A stretch of DNA of 64,000 nt from Streptomyces physcomitrii (GCF_012273655.1 NZ_JAAWWP010000010.1:124001-188000); one strand, 5' to 3'. Shown: positions 51,991-62,476, numbered from the stretch's first letter. The notes: a model not told the origin generated them from the letters alone. Translations and numbers: made by a program.

Positions 51991-52035
51991 GAGATCGGCG
52001 AGATCGGCGAGATCGGCGAGATCGGCGAGATCAAG
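51991..52035 (+). repeat. 9-bp tandem repeat (GAGATCGGC, five copies)
   Basis: Four perfect copies and one degenerate copy begin 6 bp after the peptidoglycan-binding gene stop. A 16-bp unit (TGAGCGGGCAGGAGGC) is repeated twice just after. No gene lies in 51985-52316. Confidence 0.9.
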
Positions 52036-52162
52036 GTAGTCGGCTGAGCGGGCAGGAGGCTGAGCGGGCAGGAGGCTGAGCGGCGCGGCGGGTGAGCCAG
52101 CCGCTCCACGGGGGATCAGCGGCGCGGTCAGGGTTCGACGCCTGACCGGCAGCCACCCCACC

Positions 52163-52233
52163 TGACAGGTAACAGGTGACGGATGACAGATGACGGATTT
52201 CACTATCTGTCATCCGTCACCTGTTACCTGTCA
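52163..52233. terminator. perfect 29-bp inverted repeat, probable bidirectional terminator
   Basis: Arms 52163-52191 and 52205-52233 are perfectly complementary with a 13-base loop. Each arm consists of short related units (GACAGGT, AACAGGT, GACGGAT, GACAGAT). It lies between convergent genes ending at 51984 and 52317. Its lower GC than the surroundings and its length are unusual for a Streptomyces terminator. A partial match to the arm (CAGATGACGGATT) recurs at about 54268. Confidence 0.65.
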
Positions 52234-52316
52234 CCACAACCGACAGCGCCACTACCGCCACTGCCAACACCCCCGCCCCACCTACAGCCCCCACCACTCC
52301 CCCACCCCACTCCACC

Positions 52317-52973
52317 TCACCCCACAAAAACCTCCACCCCATCCCCCACCCCAACCACCCGCACCCCCGTGAGATCCGGAACCACCACATCCGGCTCATG
52401 CGCGGCCGCACGCGAACCGATGCCCACGACCCTCATCCCCGCCGCCCGGCCCGCCGCGATCCCCGCGCCCGAGTCCTCGAAGACGACGCAGTCGGCGGGC
52501 TCGACGCCCAGTTCGGCGGCCCCCTTGAGGAAGCCCTCGGGATGCGGCTTGCTGGCGCCGACCGACTCCGCCGTGATCCGCACCCCGGGCATGGGCAGCC
52601 GGGCCGCGTTCATGCGAACGGTGGCGAGGGGGAGGTTCGCGGACGTGACCAGCGCGTGCGGGAGGCCGACGAGCGAGGCGAGGAAGTCGGCGGCGCCGGG
52701 GATGGGCACCACGCCCTCGACGTCCTCGGTCTCGGCGGCGAGCAACTCGGCGTTGTCGGCGATGTTCTCCTCGACGGAACGGTCGGGGAGCAGCAGCGCC
52801 ATCGAGGCCTGCCCCTGCCGCCCGTGGACGATCCGCATCGCCTCGTCGCCGTCGATCCCGTGCTCGGCCGCCCAGCGCCGCCAGAGGCGCTCGACCACCG
52901 CATCCGAGTTGACGAGGGTGCCGTCCATGTCGATCAGGAGGGCGCGGGCGGACAGGACCGTGGTGGCCGGCAT
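52317..52973 (-). CDS. HAD-superfamily phosphatase (subfamily IA)
   Basis: A 218-residue HAD hydrolase with all motifs: I LLIDMDGTLVNSD (nucleophile Asp and second Asp), II HALVTSANLP, III ASKPHPEGFL (Lys), IV VFEDSGAGIAAGRAAG. Size and motifs fit sugar-phosphate phosphatases such as glycerol-3-phosphate or 2-deoxyglucose-6-phosphate phosphatases. The start at 52973 has GGAG 8 bases upstream. The final codons lie in the strongly C-rich strand region. Confidence 0.9.
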   Translation of the reverse strand: MPATTVLSARALLIDMDGTLVNSDAVVERLWRRWAAEHGIDGDEAMRIVHGRQGQASMALLLPDRSVEENIADNAELLAAETEDVEGVVPIPGAADFLASLVGLPHALVTSANLPLATVRMNAARLPMPGVRITAESVGASKPHPEGFLKGAAELGVEPADCVVFEDSGAGIAAGRAAGMRVVGIGSRAAAHEPDVVVPDLTGVRVVGVGDGVEVFVG

Positions 52974-53208
52974 CGACTGACTCCAGTGCATCGGATCGCC
53001 TGCGGTCCCGAGCGCCGACGGGCGGGTCACCCCGCAGACCGCCGCACACCCGAAACCTTTGTTCACCAACGATACAAAGCGTCCACCGCAGACCCAACAC
53101 AGACTCGACCCAGGAACAGATCCGGCCCGAGACGGGACAAGAACAGATCCGCCCTCAGATCTCGAGGAAACCGCCCGAGAACAACCGGGCCCGGCCCGGG
53201 CCCCTCAC

Positions 53209-53790
53209 TCACCCAGTCGCAGCCTCATAGAGACTCCAGACCCCCAACCCGAGCATCAAGAGCGCGGCGACCTTGGTGATCAGCTTCAGCGGAACCCGCT
53301 TCATGAGGGCCTTCCCGCCCAGGATGCCCAGCGCCGCCACGGCCCAGAGGGCGAGCACCGCGCCGATGCCCACGGACAGGGGGTCGTCGTACCGTGCGGC
53401 GAGGTTCGCGGTCATGATCTGCGTCAGGTCACCGAACTCGGCCACCAGGATGAGCATGAAGCCGGCGCCGGAGACCTTCCAGAAGCTCTGGTCGGCGGGT
53501 TCGCGTACATCCTCTTCCTCCTCGGAGCCCTGCCGCAGCAGCATCGCCGCGCCACCGAGGAAGAGCAGACCGGTCACGAGGTGGACCAGTCGCTGCGGAA
53601 AGAGTGTCAGCACGCTGCCCGCCGCGACGGCGAGGACGACGTGCAGGGTGAAGGCGGCGGCGACACCGGCGAAGACGTACGAGGCCCGGTAGCGGGTCCC
53701 GAGCACCAGCCCCGCCAGCGCCGTCTTGTCCGGCAGTTCGGCGAGGAAGACAACGCCGAAGACGAGCGCCGTCACGCTGAAGCTGATCAC
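53209..53790 (-). CDS. TMEM165/GDT1-family cation transporter
   Basis: A 193-residue membrane protein with six helices and the two conserved E-x-x-D motifs: FLAELPDKTALAG in helix 1 and LVAEFGDLTQIMTANLA in helix 4. The family exchanges Mn2+ or Ca2+. A cytoplasmic loop with EEEEDVREP lies between. In other bacteria such genes often follow a yybP-ykoY Mn riboswitch; I do not find one here. Its 3' side (53060-53208) holds short GATCCG repeats and a GC palindrome that may terminate it. Confidence 0.9.
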   Translation of the reverse strand: MISFSVTALVFGVVFLAELPDKTALAGLVLGTRYRASYVFAGVAAAFTLHVVLAVAAGSVLTLFPQRLVHLVTGLLFLGGAAMLLRQGSEEEEDVREPADQSFWKVSGAGFMLILVAEFGDLTQIMTANLAARYDDPLSVGIGAVLALWAVAALGILGGKALMKRVPLKLITKVAALLMLGLGVWSLYEAATG

Positions 53791-54410
53791 AGTTCCTCAT
53801 ATCGGTCGGGCGCCACCCCACCGAGAGCTGCTGCATGTCGCGAACCTCGGCAGGGCAGCGCACATGAATGTCCCGTACCCGAGGGCACGGCATGGCACTG
53901 CTGCCGAAGGTCTCGCTGGCGGACACGGTCTCCGTGTGCCGCTCCGGGCGCCGGCTCAGACGAGCTGAGCAGTATGTCGACGGTCCGGCGAAGAGCTACT
54001 CCCCTTCTGCGCCTCACACCATACGGGACACCCCCCGCACCCCTTCAAGTGCCGCCGCCCCCGCCAGTACCCACGACCACACCCCACACACCGGCACCGA
54101 TCGCCACCCCTCCCCCTCACGTGACTTCCGCCACACGCCCGACGCCCACCCCCAGCCACGCCCGGCCCCACTTCACCCGCACCGGCACCCGGCCTCCCGC
54201 AGCCCTCGACCACCGCCCCCTATCAGCCATTTGGCCGCCTTCTTCCCCAAGTCGTGGCACGAGACGAACAGATGACGGATTGCCGCCCCTCTTGAGACTC
54301 CGCGCCGTTGACGCGACCCTGTCACCTGGCGCACACCTCCACGAAACCCCGCGCCGACAGCATGGCCGGGCCCCACCCGGTCAACGTCCCCCCACAACGA
54401 GGGAGTTCAC
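53791..54410. other. 620-bp intergenic region, C-rich on the plus strand
   Basis: No gene seen. From about 54000 to 54230 the plus strand is dominated by C with A, giving CACCCC-type runs; a similar run is at 52240-52370. Near 54268 a fragment resembles the arm of the long hairpin at 52163. GAGGGAG before 54411 is the ribosome binding site of the nuclease. Confidence 0.4.
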
Positions 54411-55073
54411 ATGTCCGTTTTCTACGCGCGTGGAACCCTGACCAAGCGGCGTCTCGGCGTGCTCGGCGCGCTCACCGCAACCGTCTCCGCGCTCGCGGTG
54501 ATGACCGGCCCCGCCGCCCAGGCCTCGCCCCCCACGCCCGTCGACGCCGCCACCGCCCGCACCTACCTCTCCGAACTGACCGTGGCCGCCGAAGGCTCGC
54601 TGGACGGCTACGACCGCGACCAGTTCCCGCACTGGATCACCCAGGACGGCTCCTGCGACACCCGCGAGACCGTCCTCAAGCGGGACGGCGAGAACGTCGA
54701 GACCGACTCGGACTGCTCGGCCAGCTCCGGCAGTTGGTTCTCGGAGTACGACGACGAGACCTGGACCGCCTCCGGTGACGTGGACATCGACCACGTCGTG
54801 CCGCTGGCCGAGGCCTGGCGTTCCGGCGCCAACGACTGGACCACCCCGGAGCGCCAGGGCTTCGCCAACGACCTCAGCGAGCCCCAGCTGATCGCCGTCA
54901 CCGACAACGTCAACCAGTCCAAGGGCGACAAGGACCCCTCGGAGTGGATGCCGCCGAGCTCCTCGTATAACTGCACCTACGTCCGGATGTGGGTCCAGGT
55001 GAAGCACCACTACGACCTGACCATCGACGACGCCGAGAAGAGCGCGCTGGAGTCCACACTGAGCGGCTGCTGA
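54411..55073 (+). CDS. secreted HNH endonuclease-family protein (DUF1524)
   Basis: A 220-residue protein with a signal peptide (1-38; LGVLGALTATVSALAVMTGP) and a DUF1524/HNH-type nuclease core: DIDHVVPLAEAWRSGA (Asp127-His128 of the DHxxP motif) and DNVNQSKGDKDPSEW. Four Cys suggest an oxidised extracellular enzyme. It probably degrades DNA outside the cell. GAGGGAG precedes the ATG; monocistronic. Confidence 0.88.
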   Translation: MSVFYARGTLTKRRLGVLGALTATVSALAVMTGPAAQASPPTPVDAATARTYLSELTVAAEGSLDGYDRDQFPHWITQDGSCDTRETVLKRDGENVETDSDCSASSGSWFSEYDDETWTASGDVDIDHVVPLAEAWRSGANDWTTPERQGFANDLSEPQLIAVTDNVNQSKGDKDPSEWMPPSSSYNCTYVRMWVQVKHHYDLTIDDAEKSALESTLSGC

Positions 55074-55288
55074 CCCGCACCGCGCAGCCGGAGGCGTCCC
55101 CTGCGGACGCGTTCCCTCCGGGCATCTCCTCCGCGCCCGGCGCCTCTCCACCGGAAGAACAGCGCCGAGAACCCGTGCGCTGACGATCGGTGCACCGGGG
55201 CAGAGAGGGTGGGCCGGCTCACATGGGCCGACCCACCCCTCCCGGCCGTTCCGTGCCGTACGGTGCGGCGATGGAGGAGAGTGAGCAC

Positions 55289-57193
<1,905 letters not shown>

Positions 57194-57947
57194 GCAGCAC
57201 CGAACCGGACCGACCGGCCCTCCGGGCCGAGGTGACCGGATCGGTCCAGGCCGAGGCGAACCGACCGATCCAGGCCGATCCGAACCGAGCGGTCCGGGGC
57301 AGTGCGAATCGAGCGGTCCGGGGCCGTCCGAACTGAATGGTCCAGGGTGGTCGGAACTCAGCAGTCCGGGAGAGTCCGAAACGAGCAGCCCACGGCGGTC
57401 CGGGGGTACAGGCCACGCCCCCGTCGCCCGACGAGGCAAGGCCTCCTCACCACCCGCCCAGCACCACAGCGCGCCCTGACTCCCGCGCGAGCCCGGCCGC
57501 CCGACGAGGCCGAGAGCACCACCTGCACGCCGCCGCCTCCACACTCCGTGCGAGCACAGCCCCCTGCGCAACCTGCGGCTCCACGCCCTCTCCCCCCTCC
57601 TTCTCCTTGCCCTTCTCCTCACTCTCCCCCGCACCCCGAACTCGCGGCCCTCCTGGTTGAACAACAGCGCCGCCCCGTCCGTACCACCACGCAGCAGGTC
57701 GGCGAAGCGATCGCGCGGCACCGCCGCGTCCACAGAGCACATCGCCCCGCAGCCCTAGTGGCCCGTACATGTACCTCCGCACCCACCTCACGCCTTCCCC
57801 TCCCCCTCTCGATCGAATTCCGCTTGGAGACTGTTGAACTCGCAAGCATATGTTAGGGTCGCCTAACCTTCTCCGAGTTGTGTCCGCACGAGCCGTACTG
57901 AGCTGCGCGGACCACTCGGCCATGCCCCCACCGAAGGAGTCCCGACC
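57194..57947. other. 754-bp intergenic region with degenerate 24-bp repeats
   Basis: No supported gene. From about 57236 to 57405 about seven degenerate units of period 24 bp (type CGAACCGAGCGGTCCGGGGC) follow each other; open frames across it (on both strands) reflect the repeat, not coding. The right end carries the iron-box-like site and the promoter of the DoxX gene. Confidence 0.5.
57852..57871 (+). promoter_or_regulatory. iron-box-like operator (DmdR/IdeR type)
   Basis: GTTAGG-GTCG-CCTAAC is a perfect 6-bp inverted repeat. TTAGGGTCGCCTAACCTTC (57853-57871) agrees at 14 of 19 positions with TTAGGTTAGGCTAACCTAA, with both arms intact. It lies 77 bp before the DoxX start, in the only A/T-rich stretch nearby. 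Binding by an iron-dependent repressor is inference. Confidence 0.55.
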
Positions 57948-58421
57948 ATGACTGAGACCCTCAACAAGGCCCAGCCGTATGCCATCGGTGCATTCCGGAT
58001 CGTCGTCGGCCTGCTGTTCGCCTGCCACGGAGCGGCCTCCCTCTTCGGCGTTCTCGGCGGTGCCGCGGGCGGCGGCACCATCGACGCCGGAACCTGGCCG
58101 GGCTGGTACGCGGCAGTCATCCAGCTGGTCGGCGGCAGCCTGGTCCTGCTCGGCCTCGGTACCCGGGCGGCGGCGCTCGTGGCCTCGGGCTCCATGGCCT
58201 ACGCCTACTTCAAGGTCCACCAGCCCGAGGACCTGTGGCCGATGCTGAACGGCGGCGAATCGGCCGCGATGTTCTGCTGGGCCCTGCTGCTCCTTGTCTT
58301 CACCGGCTCCGGCACCTTCGGCCTCGACCGCCTCCTCGTCGCCTACGGCCGCAACCGCGGTACGGCCGAGTCCCACCCCGAGGGCGAAGAGGCCACCCGC
58401 CGGAACACCGTCACCGCCTGA
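57948..58421 (+). CDS. DoxX-family membrane protein
   Basis: A 157-residue protein with four helices and the DoxX pattern: FRIVVGLLFACHGAASLFG, QLVGGSLVLLGLGTRAAAL, AYFKVHQPEDLWPMLNGGES and FCWALLLLVFTGSGTFGLDR. Related proteins act in oxidative stress or thiol/quinone redox at the membrane. An iron-box-like operator lies upstream, and a broken Cu-Zn superoxide dismutase gene lies 300 bp downstream on the other strand. Confidence 0.9.
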   Translation: MTETLNKAQPYAIGAFRIVVGLLFACHGAASLFGVLGGAAGGGTIDAGTWPGWYAAVIQLVGGSLVLLGLGTRAAALVASGSMAYAYFKVHQPEDLWPMLNGGESAAMFCWALLLLVFTGSGTFGLDRLLVAYGRNRGTAESHPEGEEATRRNTVTA

Positions 58422-58721
58422 ACCCCGGCCGACCCGGCGGCACATGCGCCGACACCGTCCCGCAGCACGCGCGTCGGCACCCGCCATGACCACCGAGGCA
58501 CGACACCACCCCGGCACCGCGCCACGACACTCAGCCCGCCTTCGCCCGACACCTCCCCCCCCCTCACCCCATCCAGCCCCGATCAGGCGGCGGCCCGCAC
58601 CCACCCGGGGGCCGCCGCCCCGGCCAACCCCTTTTCCACGACCCTCACTTGAAGGCCCTCAAGGACCTCGTGGAGGGCGGAAGACCGCTTTCCCATACGC
58701 CGGAACGGAACCGCGATCACC
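58422..58721. other. 300-bp intergenic region between convergent genes
   Basis: Nothing recognisable; C/A-rich plus strand at about 58500-58640, no strong hairpin noted. Confidence 0.4.
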
Positions 58722-59275
58722 TCACCCCCGCGGCTCGAACGGCCCGGTGAAACAGGCCAGCCGCTCCCCTGCTCCGCCCGGTTCCTGGTGGATCACCACG
58801 GAGTTGGCCTCGCCCGGCCTGAACCCCCACTGGTGGTGCGCCGCGGCGAAGCCCTCCCCGTGCCCATCGGACGTGAAGTCGAGCCACACCTCGTTGTGCG
58901 GGTTCACGTAGTCCGGGTCCTCCGAGGGCTGAACCGGATCCTTGCGATGCCGGTAGTGCCCGCCCGCGTCGGCCGGATCGGCAGTACAGCCACCGGTGTG
59001 CGCATGCGCCCCGTAGGCGTGACCGGGCCGCAGTCCTCCGACCGCAGTTCGACCACCGCCCCCTGACGGCCGCTGTCCTGCACGACCTGGATCCGCGCCC
59101 CGGGCGGAACCCACCGCGAGTCGTACGTCACCGCCGGCGACCGCCCTGCCGAAGCCGGTGCGAACTTCCCTTCCCCCCGCAGCACATGCCCCGTACCGGG
59201 GACGGCCACCGAGCCTGCCGTGGCAAGCACAGCCGCGGCCGCGGCACCCGCCAGAACTCCAGCCACCCTCGTCAC
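58722..59275 (-). pseudogene. sodC: Cu-Zn superoxide dismutase, frameshifted (sodC-like)
   Basis: Two overlapping minus-strand frames make one secreted Cu-Zn superoxide dismutase. The N-terminal part from GTG 59275 has a signal peptide (VLAGAAAAAVLATAGSVAVP) and runs to GRQGAVVELR. The C-terminal part has GHAYGAHAHTGGC (copper ligands), ADAGGHYRHRKDP, NEVWLDFTSDGHGEG and the end of the fold. They join if one base is added at 59043-59044, so a 1-nt deletion inactivates the gene, unless it is a sequencing error or slippage site. All expected His ligands remain, which argues for a recent event. Confidence 0.82.
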
Positions 59276-59514
59276 CCCACTCCTCGAACTCGATTCCCCC
59301 GTCGCCCACCCCTCCGTCCCGCCTGAGCCGTCGGCGGGGGAATCCGTCAGCCCCCGTCGACCGAGGGGCGCAGCCGGGTGAACGTGATGTACCGGACAGC
59401 AGGGCTTATTGGCGGACGGCCGACGGCACGCGCGGCGTACGCTGTTGGGCGGTCCGGCCGCCCCAAGCCCTCACCGAGGCAGGGCGGCATTGTCTTGCCG
59501 ACGGGGGAGTCTCG

Positions 59515-60312
59515 GTGCTGGAGAGTCTGGGCGCGCTTGTCGGCAGCCCGTGGATCTATGCGGCGGTCGCCGTCTCCGTGCTCCTCGATGTCTTCCTTCC
59601 TGTGCTGCCGAGTGGTGTCCTCGTGATCACCGCGGCCACCGCGGCGGCGGGTTCCGGAGTCGCCGCCACCGGAGAAGTGCCGCACGAGGTCCCCGACATC
59701 CTGGCGTTGCTCCTCTCCGCCGCGACCGCCTCCGTGCTCGGCGACCTCTTCGCCCACCAACTGGCCGCGCGGGGCGGCAGCCGTCTGGAGAACGCCCTCG
59801 CGCGCTCCCGGCGCCTGGCGAAGGCACACGCCCAACTCGGCGCGGCACTGGCGCGCGGCGGCGGCCCTCTTGTCGTCCTCGCCCGCTTCGCGCCCGCGGG
59901 CCGTTCCCTGGTCTCGCTCGGGGCGGGTGCCGCGAACCGCCGGATACGCGAGTTCTTGCCCTGGTCCGCGGTGGCCGGTGTCGCCTGGGCCCTCTACAGC
60001 GTCGGCCTCGGCTACTTCGGCGGACAGTGGCTGGGGGCGACCTGGCTGGCCACGGGTGTTTCGCTGCTCGCGTTGCTCGCCTCCGGGGCCGCGGCGGCCT
60101 TTGTGATGCGCCGACCGCGTACCGCCGGCCCCTCGGCGGCCCCCACGGGCTTCATCGGCGAGGGAACGGTCCCGTTGCCGACCTCCTCCTCGGCACCCCA
60201 CTCCGCGATCGCACGGAACGACTTCCCCGGCAGGAGCACCGTCCCGATACCGGGCCGGTCACACAGCGCCCCGACTCCGGAACCGGCGCGACGACCTCGT
60301 ACGGACGCCTAG
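59515..60312 (+). CDS. DedA/VTT-domain membrane protein
   Basis: A 265-residue membrane protein starting at GTG with GGGGGAG upstream. Helices and loops follow the DedA pattern: VLLDVFLPVLPSGVLVI in place of the usual N-terminal re-entrant loop, ASVLGDLFAHQLAARGG, and the signature LARFAPAGRSLVSLGAGA (FxRFxPxxR type), then a helix pair. About 60 disordered residues end the protein. The family is linked to lipid-carrier flipping and membrane homeostasis. It is divergent from the sodC pseudogene. Confidence 0.8.
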   Translation: MLESLGALVGSPWIYAAVAVSVLLDVFLPVLPSGVLVITAATAAAGSGVAATGEVPHEVPDILALLLSAATASVLGDLFAHQLAARGGSRLENALARSRRLAKAHAQLGAALARGGGPLVVLARFAPAGRSLVSLGAGAANRRIREFLPWSAVAGVAWALYSVGLGYFGGQWLGATWLATGVSLLALLASGAAAAFVMRRPRTAGPSAAPTGFIGEGTVPLPTSSSAPHSAIARNDFPGRSTVPIPGRSHSAPTPEPARRPRTDA

Positions 60313-60380
60313 CGGCCTGACGATCGGCCTCAGCAACTCACCATGTCCGGACCCCCCTTGCTCACTTTCTCCGTGTTCGC

Positions 60381-60614
60381 TCAACTCGCCGCTTGACGAC
60401 TTCCCTGCCCCCGCACCTGCAGGTCGGACAGGAGCTCGGCCGTCGCCTCGGCGACCGCGTCGACCGCCCGCTCGAAGACTTCACGGTTGTGCGCGGCGGG
60501 TGCGCGGAAACCGGAGACCTTGCGGACGTACTGCAGGGCAGCGGCTCGTATCTCCTCCTCGGTGGCTTCCTCGGGGAGGGCCGGGGGACGGAGCGTCTTG
60601 ATGCTTCGGCACAT
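60381..60614 (-). CDS. DUF2277 protein
   Basis: A 77-residue protein beginning MCRSIKTLRPPALPEEATEE, then IRAAALQYVRKVSGFRAP and a helical end: the DUF2277 signature with the conserved MCR-I-L start. Function unknown; often next to DNA-handling or housekeeping genes. Divergent from the gene at 60848. Confidence 0.88.
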   Translation of the reverse strand: MCRSIKTLRPPALPEEATEEEIRAAALQYVRKVSGFRAPAAHNREVFERAVDAVAEATAELLSDLQVRGQGSRQAAS

Positions 60615-60847
60615 GCCCCCAGTGTTGCGCAGCGGCGCCGATCCCGCGGAGGCCTGTGGATAACTCCGCAGAGGGCCTCCGGAACCGGGCGGATCCCCCT
60701 GACTCGCACCGCTCCAGCGGACCGGGAGGCCGTCGCGATCACGGACGGGCAGGGGTTCGTCACCCCGCGAACGGTCCGCACGGCACCTTCGAGTGAAGAG
60801 GCCGGTTCGACTCGCTTCTCGAATTCGAACAGACGTACCATTAGCGC
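60615..60847. promoter_or_regulatory. divergent region with a perfect DnaA box
   Basis: TGTGGATAA (60655-60663), the complement of TTATCCACA, lies within an 8-bp inverted repeat (CGGAGGCC at 60647-60654, GGCCTCCG at 60674-60681). No gene in the interval. Confidence 0.5.
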
Positions 60848-61198
60848 GTGGCTGCGACCTACGACTTCCCGAGCGATCTCCTCGCGGGCCAGGAGGAGCT
60901 GCACCAGGTGCGGGCAGAACTCCTCAACCTGCTGAAACGACTCCCCTGGTCAGTGGAGCCCCTCGACGGATTCAGCGACACACAGGGGTGGCGCATGGTG
61001 GAGCGTCCCGCCTCACCGGGGTGGAGTCCTGCCGAGCAGGCCGAGGTGGAACTCTTGCGTAAACGGGAACGCGAACTCGCCGTCTTCGTGACCTGTCACC
61101 CGTACTGGACCGGCATCGCGGGCTCCGACTCCGTGGACGCCCGCATGGCGCTCAAACACGCCCAGGACCGGGAGGCCGACGAGGACCCGGGCGCCTGA
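60848..61198 (+). CDS. small conserved hypothetical protein, 116 aa
   Basis: A 116-residue hydrophilic protein starting at GTG: LLAGQEELHQVRAELLNLLK, RLPWSVEPLDGFSD, a Trp/Tyr-containing middle and an acidic end. Helical, soluble, not recognised beyond a guess that it is conserved in Streptomyces. Monocistronic, followed by a strong terminator. Confidence 0.7.
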   Translation: MAATYDFPSDLLAGQEELHQVRAELLNLLKRLPWSVEPLDGFSDTQGWRMVERPASPGWSPAEQAEVELLRKRERELAVFVTCHPYWTGIAGSDSVDARMALKHAQDREADEDPGA

Positions 61199-61291
61199 AC
61201 ACCCGCAGTCGCCTGAACACCCGCGATGGAGCGAGCTGCTCCCGAGCCACCCGACCTGAGGGCTCGCGCTTCAGCGGGGCCGCCGGGAACG

Positions 61292-61328
61292 CCGAGTGCC
61301 CCGGCCGGAGTTCGGCCGGGGCACTCGG
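61292..61328. terminator. bidirectional terminator, 16-bp perfect stem
   Basis: 61292-61307 pairs with 61313-61328 over a 5-base loop. It lies between the 116-residue gene and the 3' end of the tRNA gene that comes from the right. Confidence 0.8.
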
Positions 61329-61335
61329 ATCCCGG

Positions 61336-61407
61336 TGGGCGCGGACGGTTTCGAACCGCCGACATCTGCCTTGTAAGGGCAGCGCTCTACCACTGAGCTA
61401 CGCGCCC
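61336..61407 (-). tRNA. tRNA-Val, anticodon UAC
   Basis: A 72-nt cloverleaf. Acceptor GGGCGCG pairs with CGCGCCC; D arm GCTC...GAGC; anticodon arm CTGCC-CTTACAA-GGCAG, giving anticodon UAC (Val, reads GUA); T arm GGCGG-TTCGAAA-CCGTC. CCA is not encoded. Confidence 0.95.
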
Positions 61408-61625
61408 GGGTGAGCCGACAGCCTACCCTGCCGGGGCCGCTGCCTCACAAACCCGTTGTGGCCGGGGGTTATCCCCACCTCGGACCCTCCGGTCCACCGG
61501 CTGCCGCGAGCCGCTCGCCTTGCCTACTTTCGAGGTGCGCGCTCGGCACCGGACGACCGAAGTCCCCGCCGACCGCGAACCGACCGCCTCCACGCGGGAA
61601 AACAGGGAAGTTCAGGGGGACCACC

Positions 61626-62435
61626 ATGCACGCCCAGTCGCACCGAGCACGCTTCCGGCGCACCTCACTCGTGCTCACCGCAACAAGCGTGGCGGCGGCC
61701 ACAGCGCTGCTGAGCGGTTGCGGGGCGCAGGCGAGCAGCGACAAGACGCCGGAGCGCCGGGCCTTTGCACTGCAGGGCAAGACCCTGACCATCGACTCGG
61801 ACGACTCCGCACTGGAACTGGTGCCGGCGGACGGGGACAAGGTGCGGGTGACCCGCTGGTTCGAAGGCTCGGTCGTGCTCGGCGGCGACCCGAAGGTGAC
61901 CTGGTCGATGAAGGACGACCGGCTCTCGCTGCGCATGAAGTGCTCCGGCGTCGTCGCCGACTGCGCCGCCAAGCACCGGGTCGAGATCCCCCGGGACGTG
62001 GCCGTGAAGGTGAGCAACTCCGACGGCAGTGTGCGTGCCGTGGGCTTCCGCAGCCCGCTGAGCGTCAAGACCTCCGACGGCGGCATCTATGTGAGGGACT
62101 CGAGGGGCGCCCTGGATCTGCGGAGCCACGACGGCTCCGTGCGCGGTGAGGGCATCCGTTCCGGTCAGATCAAGGCGGACACCCACGACGGTTCGGTGGA
62201 CCTGGGCCTGCGTACGGTGCCCGACCGCGTCGACGCCAAGAGCCACGACGGTTCGGTGACGCTCGGCCTGCCCACCCGCGGTGCGGGAACGGGCGGCGGC
62301 AAGATCGCGTACCGGCTGGACACCGGGGCCCACGACGGCAGCGTCGATGTCGGCGTACCGCGCGACGACCGGAGCGCCCATCGCGTCTCGGCACACAGCT
62401 GGGACGGCAAAGTCACGGTGCGCAGCGCGAACTAA
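61626..62435 (+). CDS. lipoprotein with DUF4097-type beta-helix repeats
   Basis: A 269-residue lipoprotein: lipobox ALLSGCG (Cys32), then a right-handed beta-helix-like body with repeated DGSV phrases (SNSDGSVRAVG, RSHDGSVRGEG, THDGSVDLGL, SHDGSVTLGL, AHDGSVDVGV, SWDGKVTVRS), as in DUF4097 / putative-adhesin proteins. It should be anchored outside the cytoplasmic membrane. The ATG at 61626 is preceded by GGGGGACC. Role unknown. Confidence 0.83.
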   Translation: MHAQSHRARFRRTSLVLTATSVAAATALLSGCGAQASSDKTPERRAFALQGKTLTIDSDDSALELVPADGDKVRVTRWFEGSVVLGGDPKVTWSMKDDRLSLRMKCSGVVADCAAKHRVEIPRDVAVKVSNSDGSVRAVGFRSPLSVKTSDGGIYVRDSRGALDLRSHDGSVRGEGIRSGQIKADTHDGSVDLGLRTVPDRVDAKSHDGSVTLGLPTRGAGTGGGKIAYRLDTGAHDGSVDVGVPRDDRSAHRVSAHSWDGKVTVRSAN

Positions 62436-62463
62436 TCGGCCCGTGTGTTCGTCCTTACCGGGT

Positions 62464-62476
62464 GGGACAATGTCCC
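62464..62476. promoter_or_regulatory. 13-bp perfect palindrome upstream of the coiled-coil gene
   Basis: GGGACA-A-TGTCCC lies 32 bp before the start at 62508, a position suited to an operator. Confidence 0.4.

Noticed and set aside
53791..53990. yybP-ykoY manganese riboswitch ahead of the GDT1 gene
   Set aside because: Looked for on the minus strand because the family often carries it; the conserved GGGGAGUA and paired core are not present.
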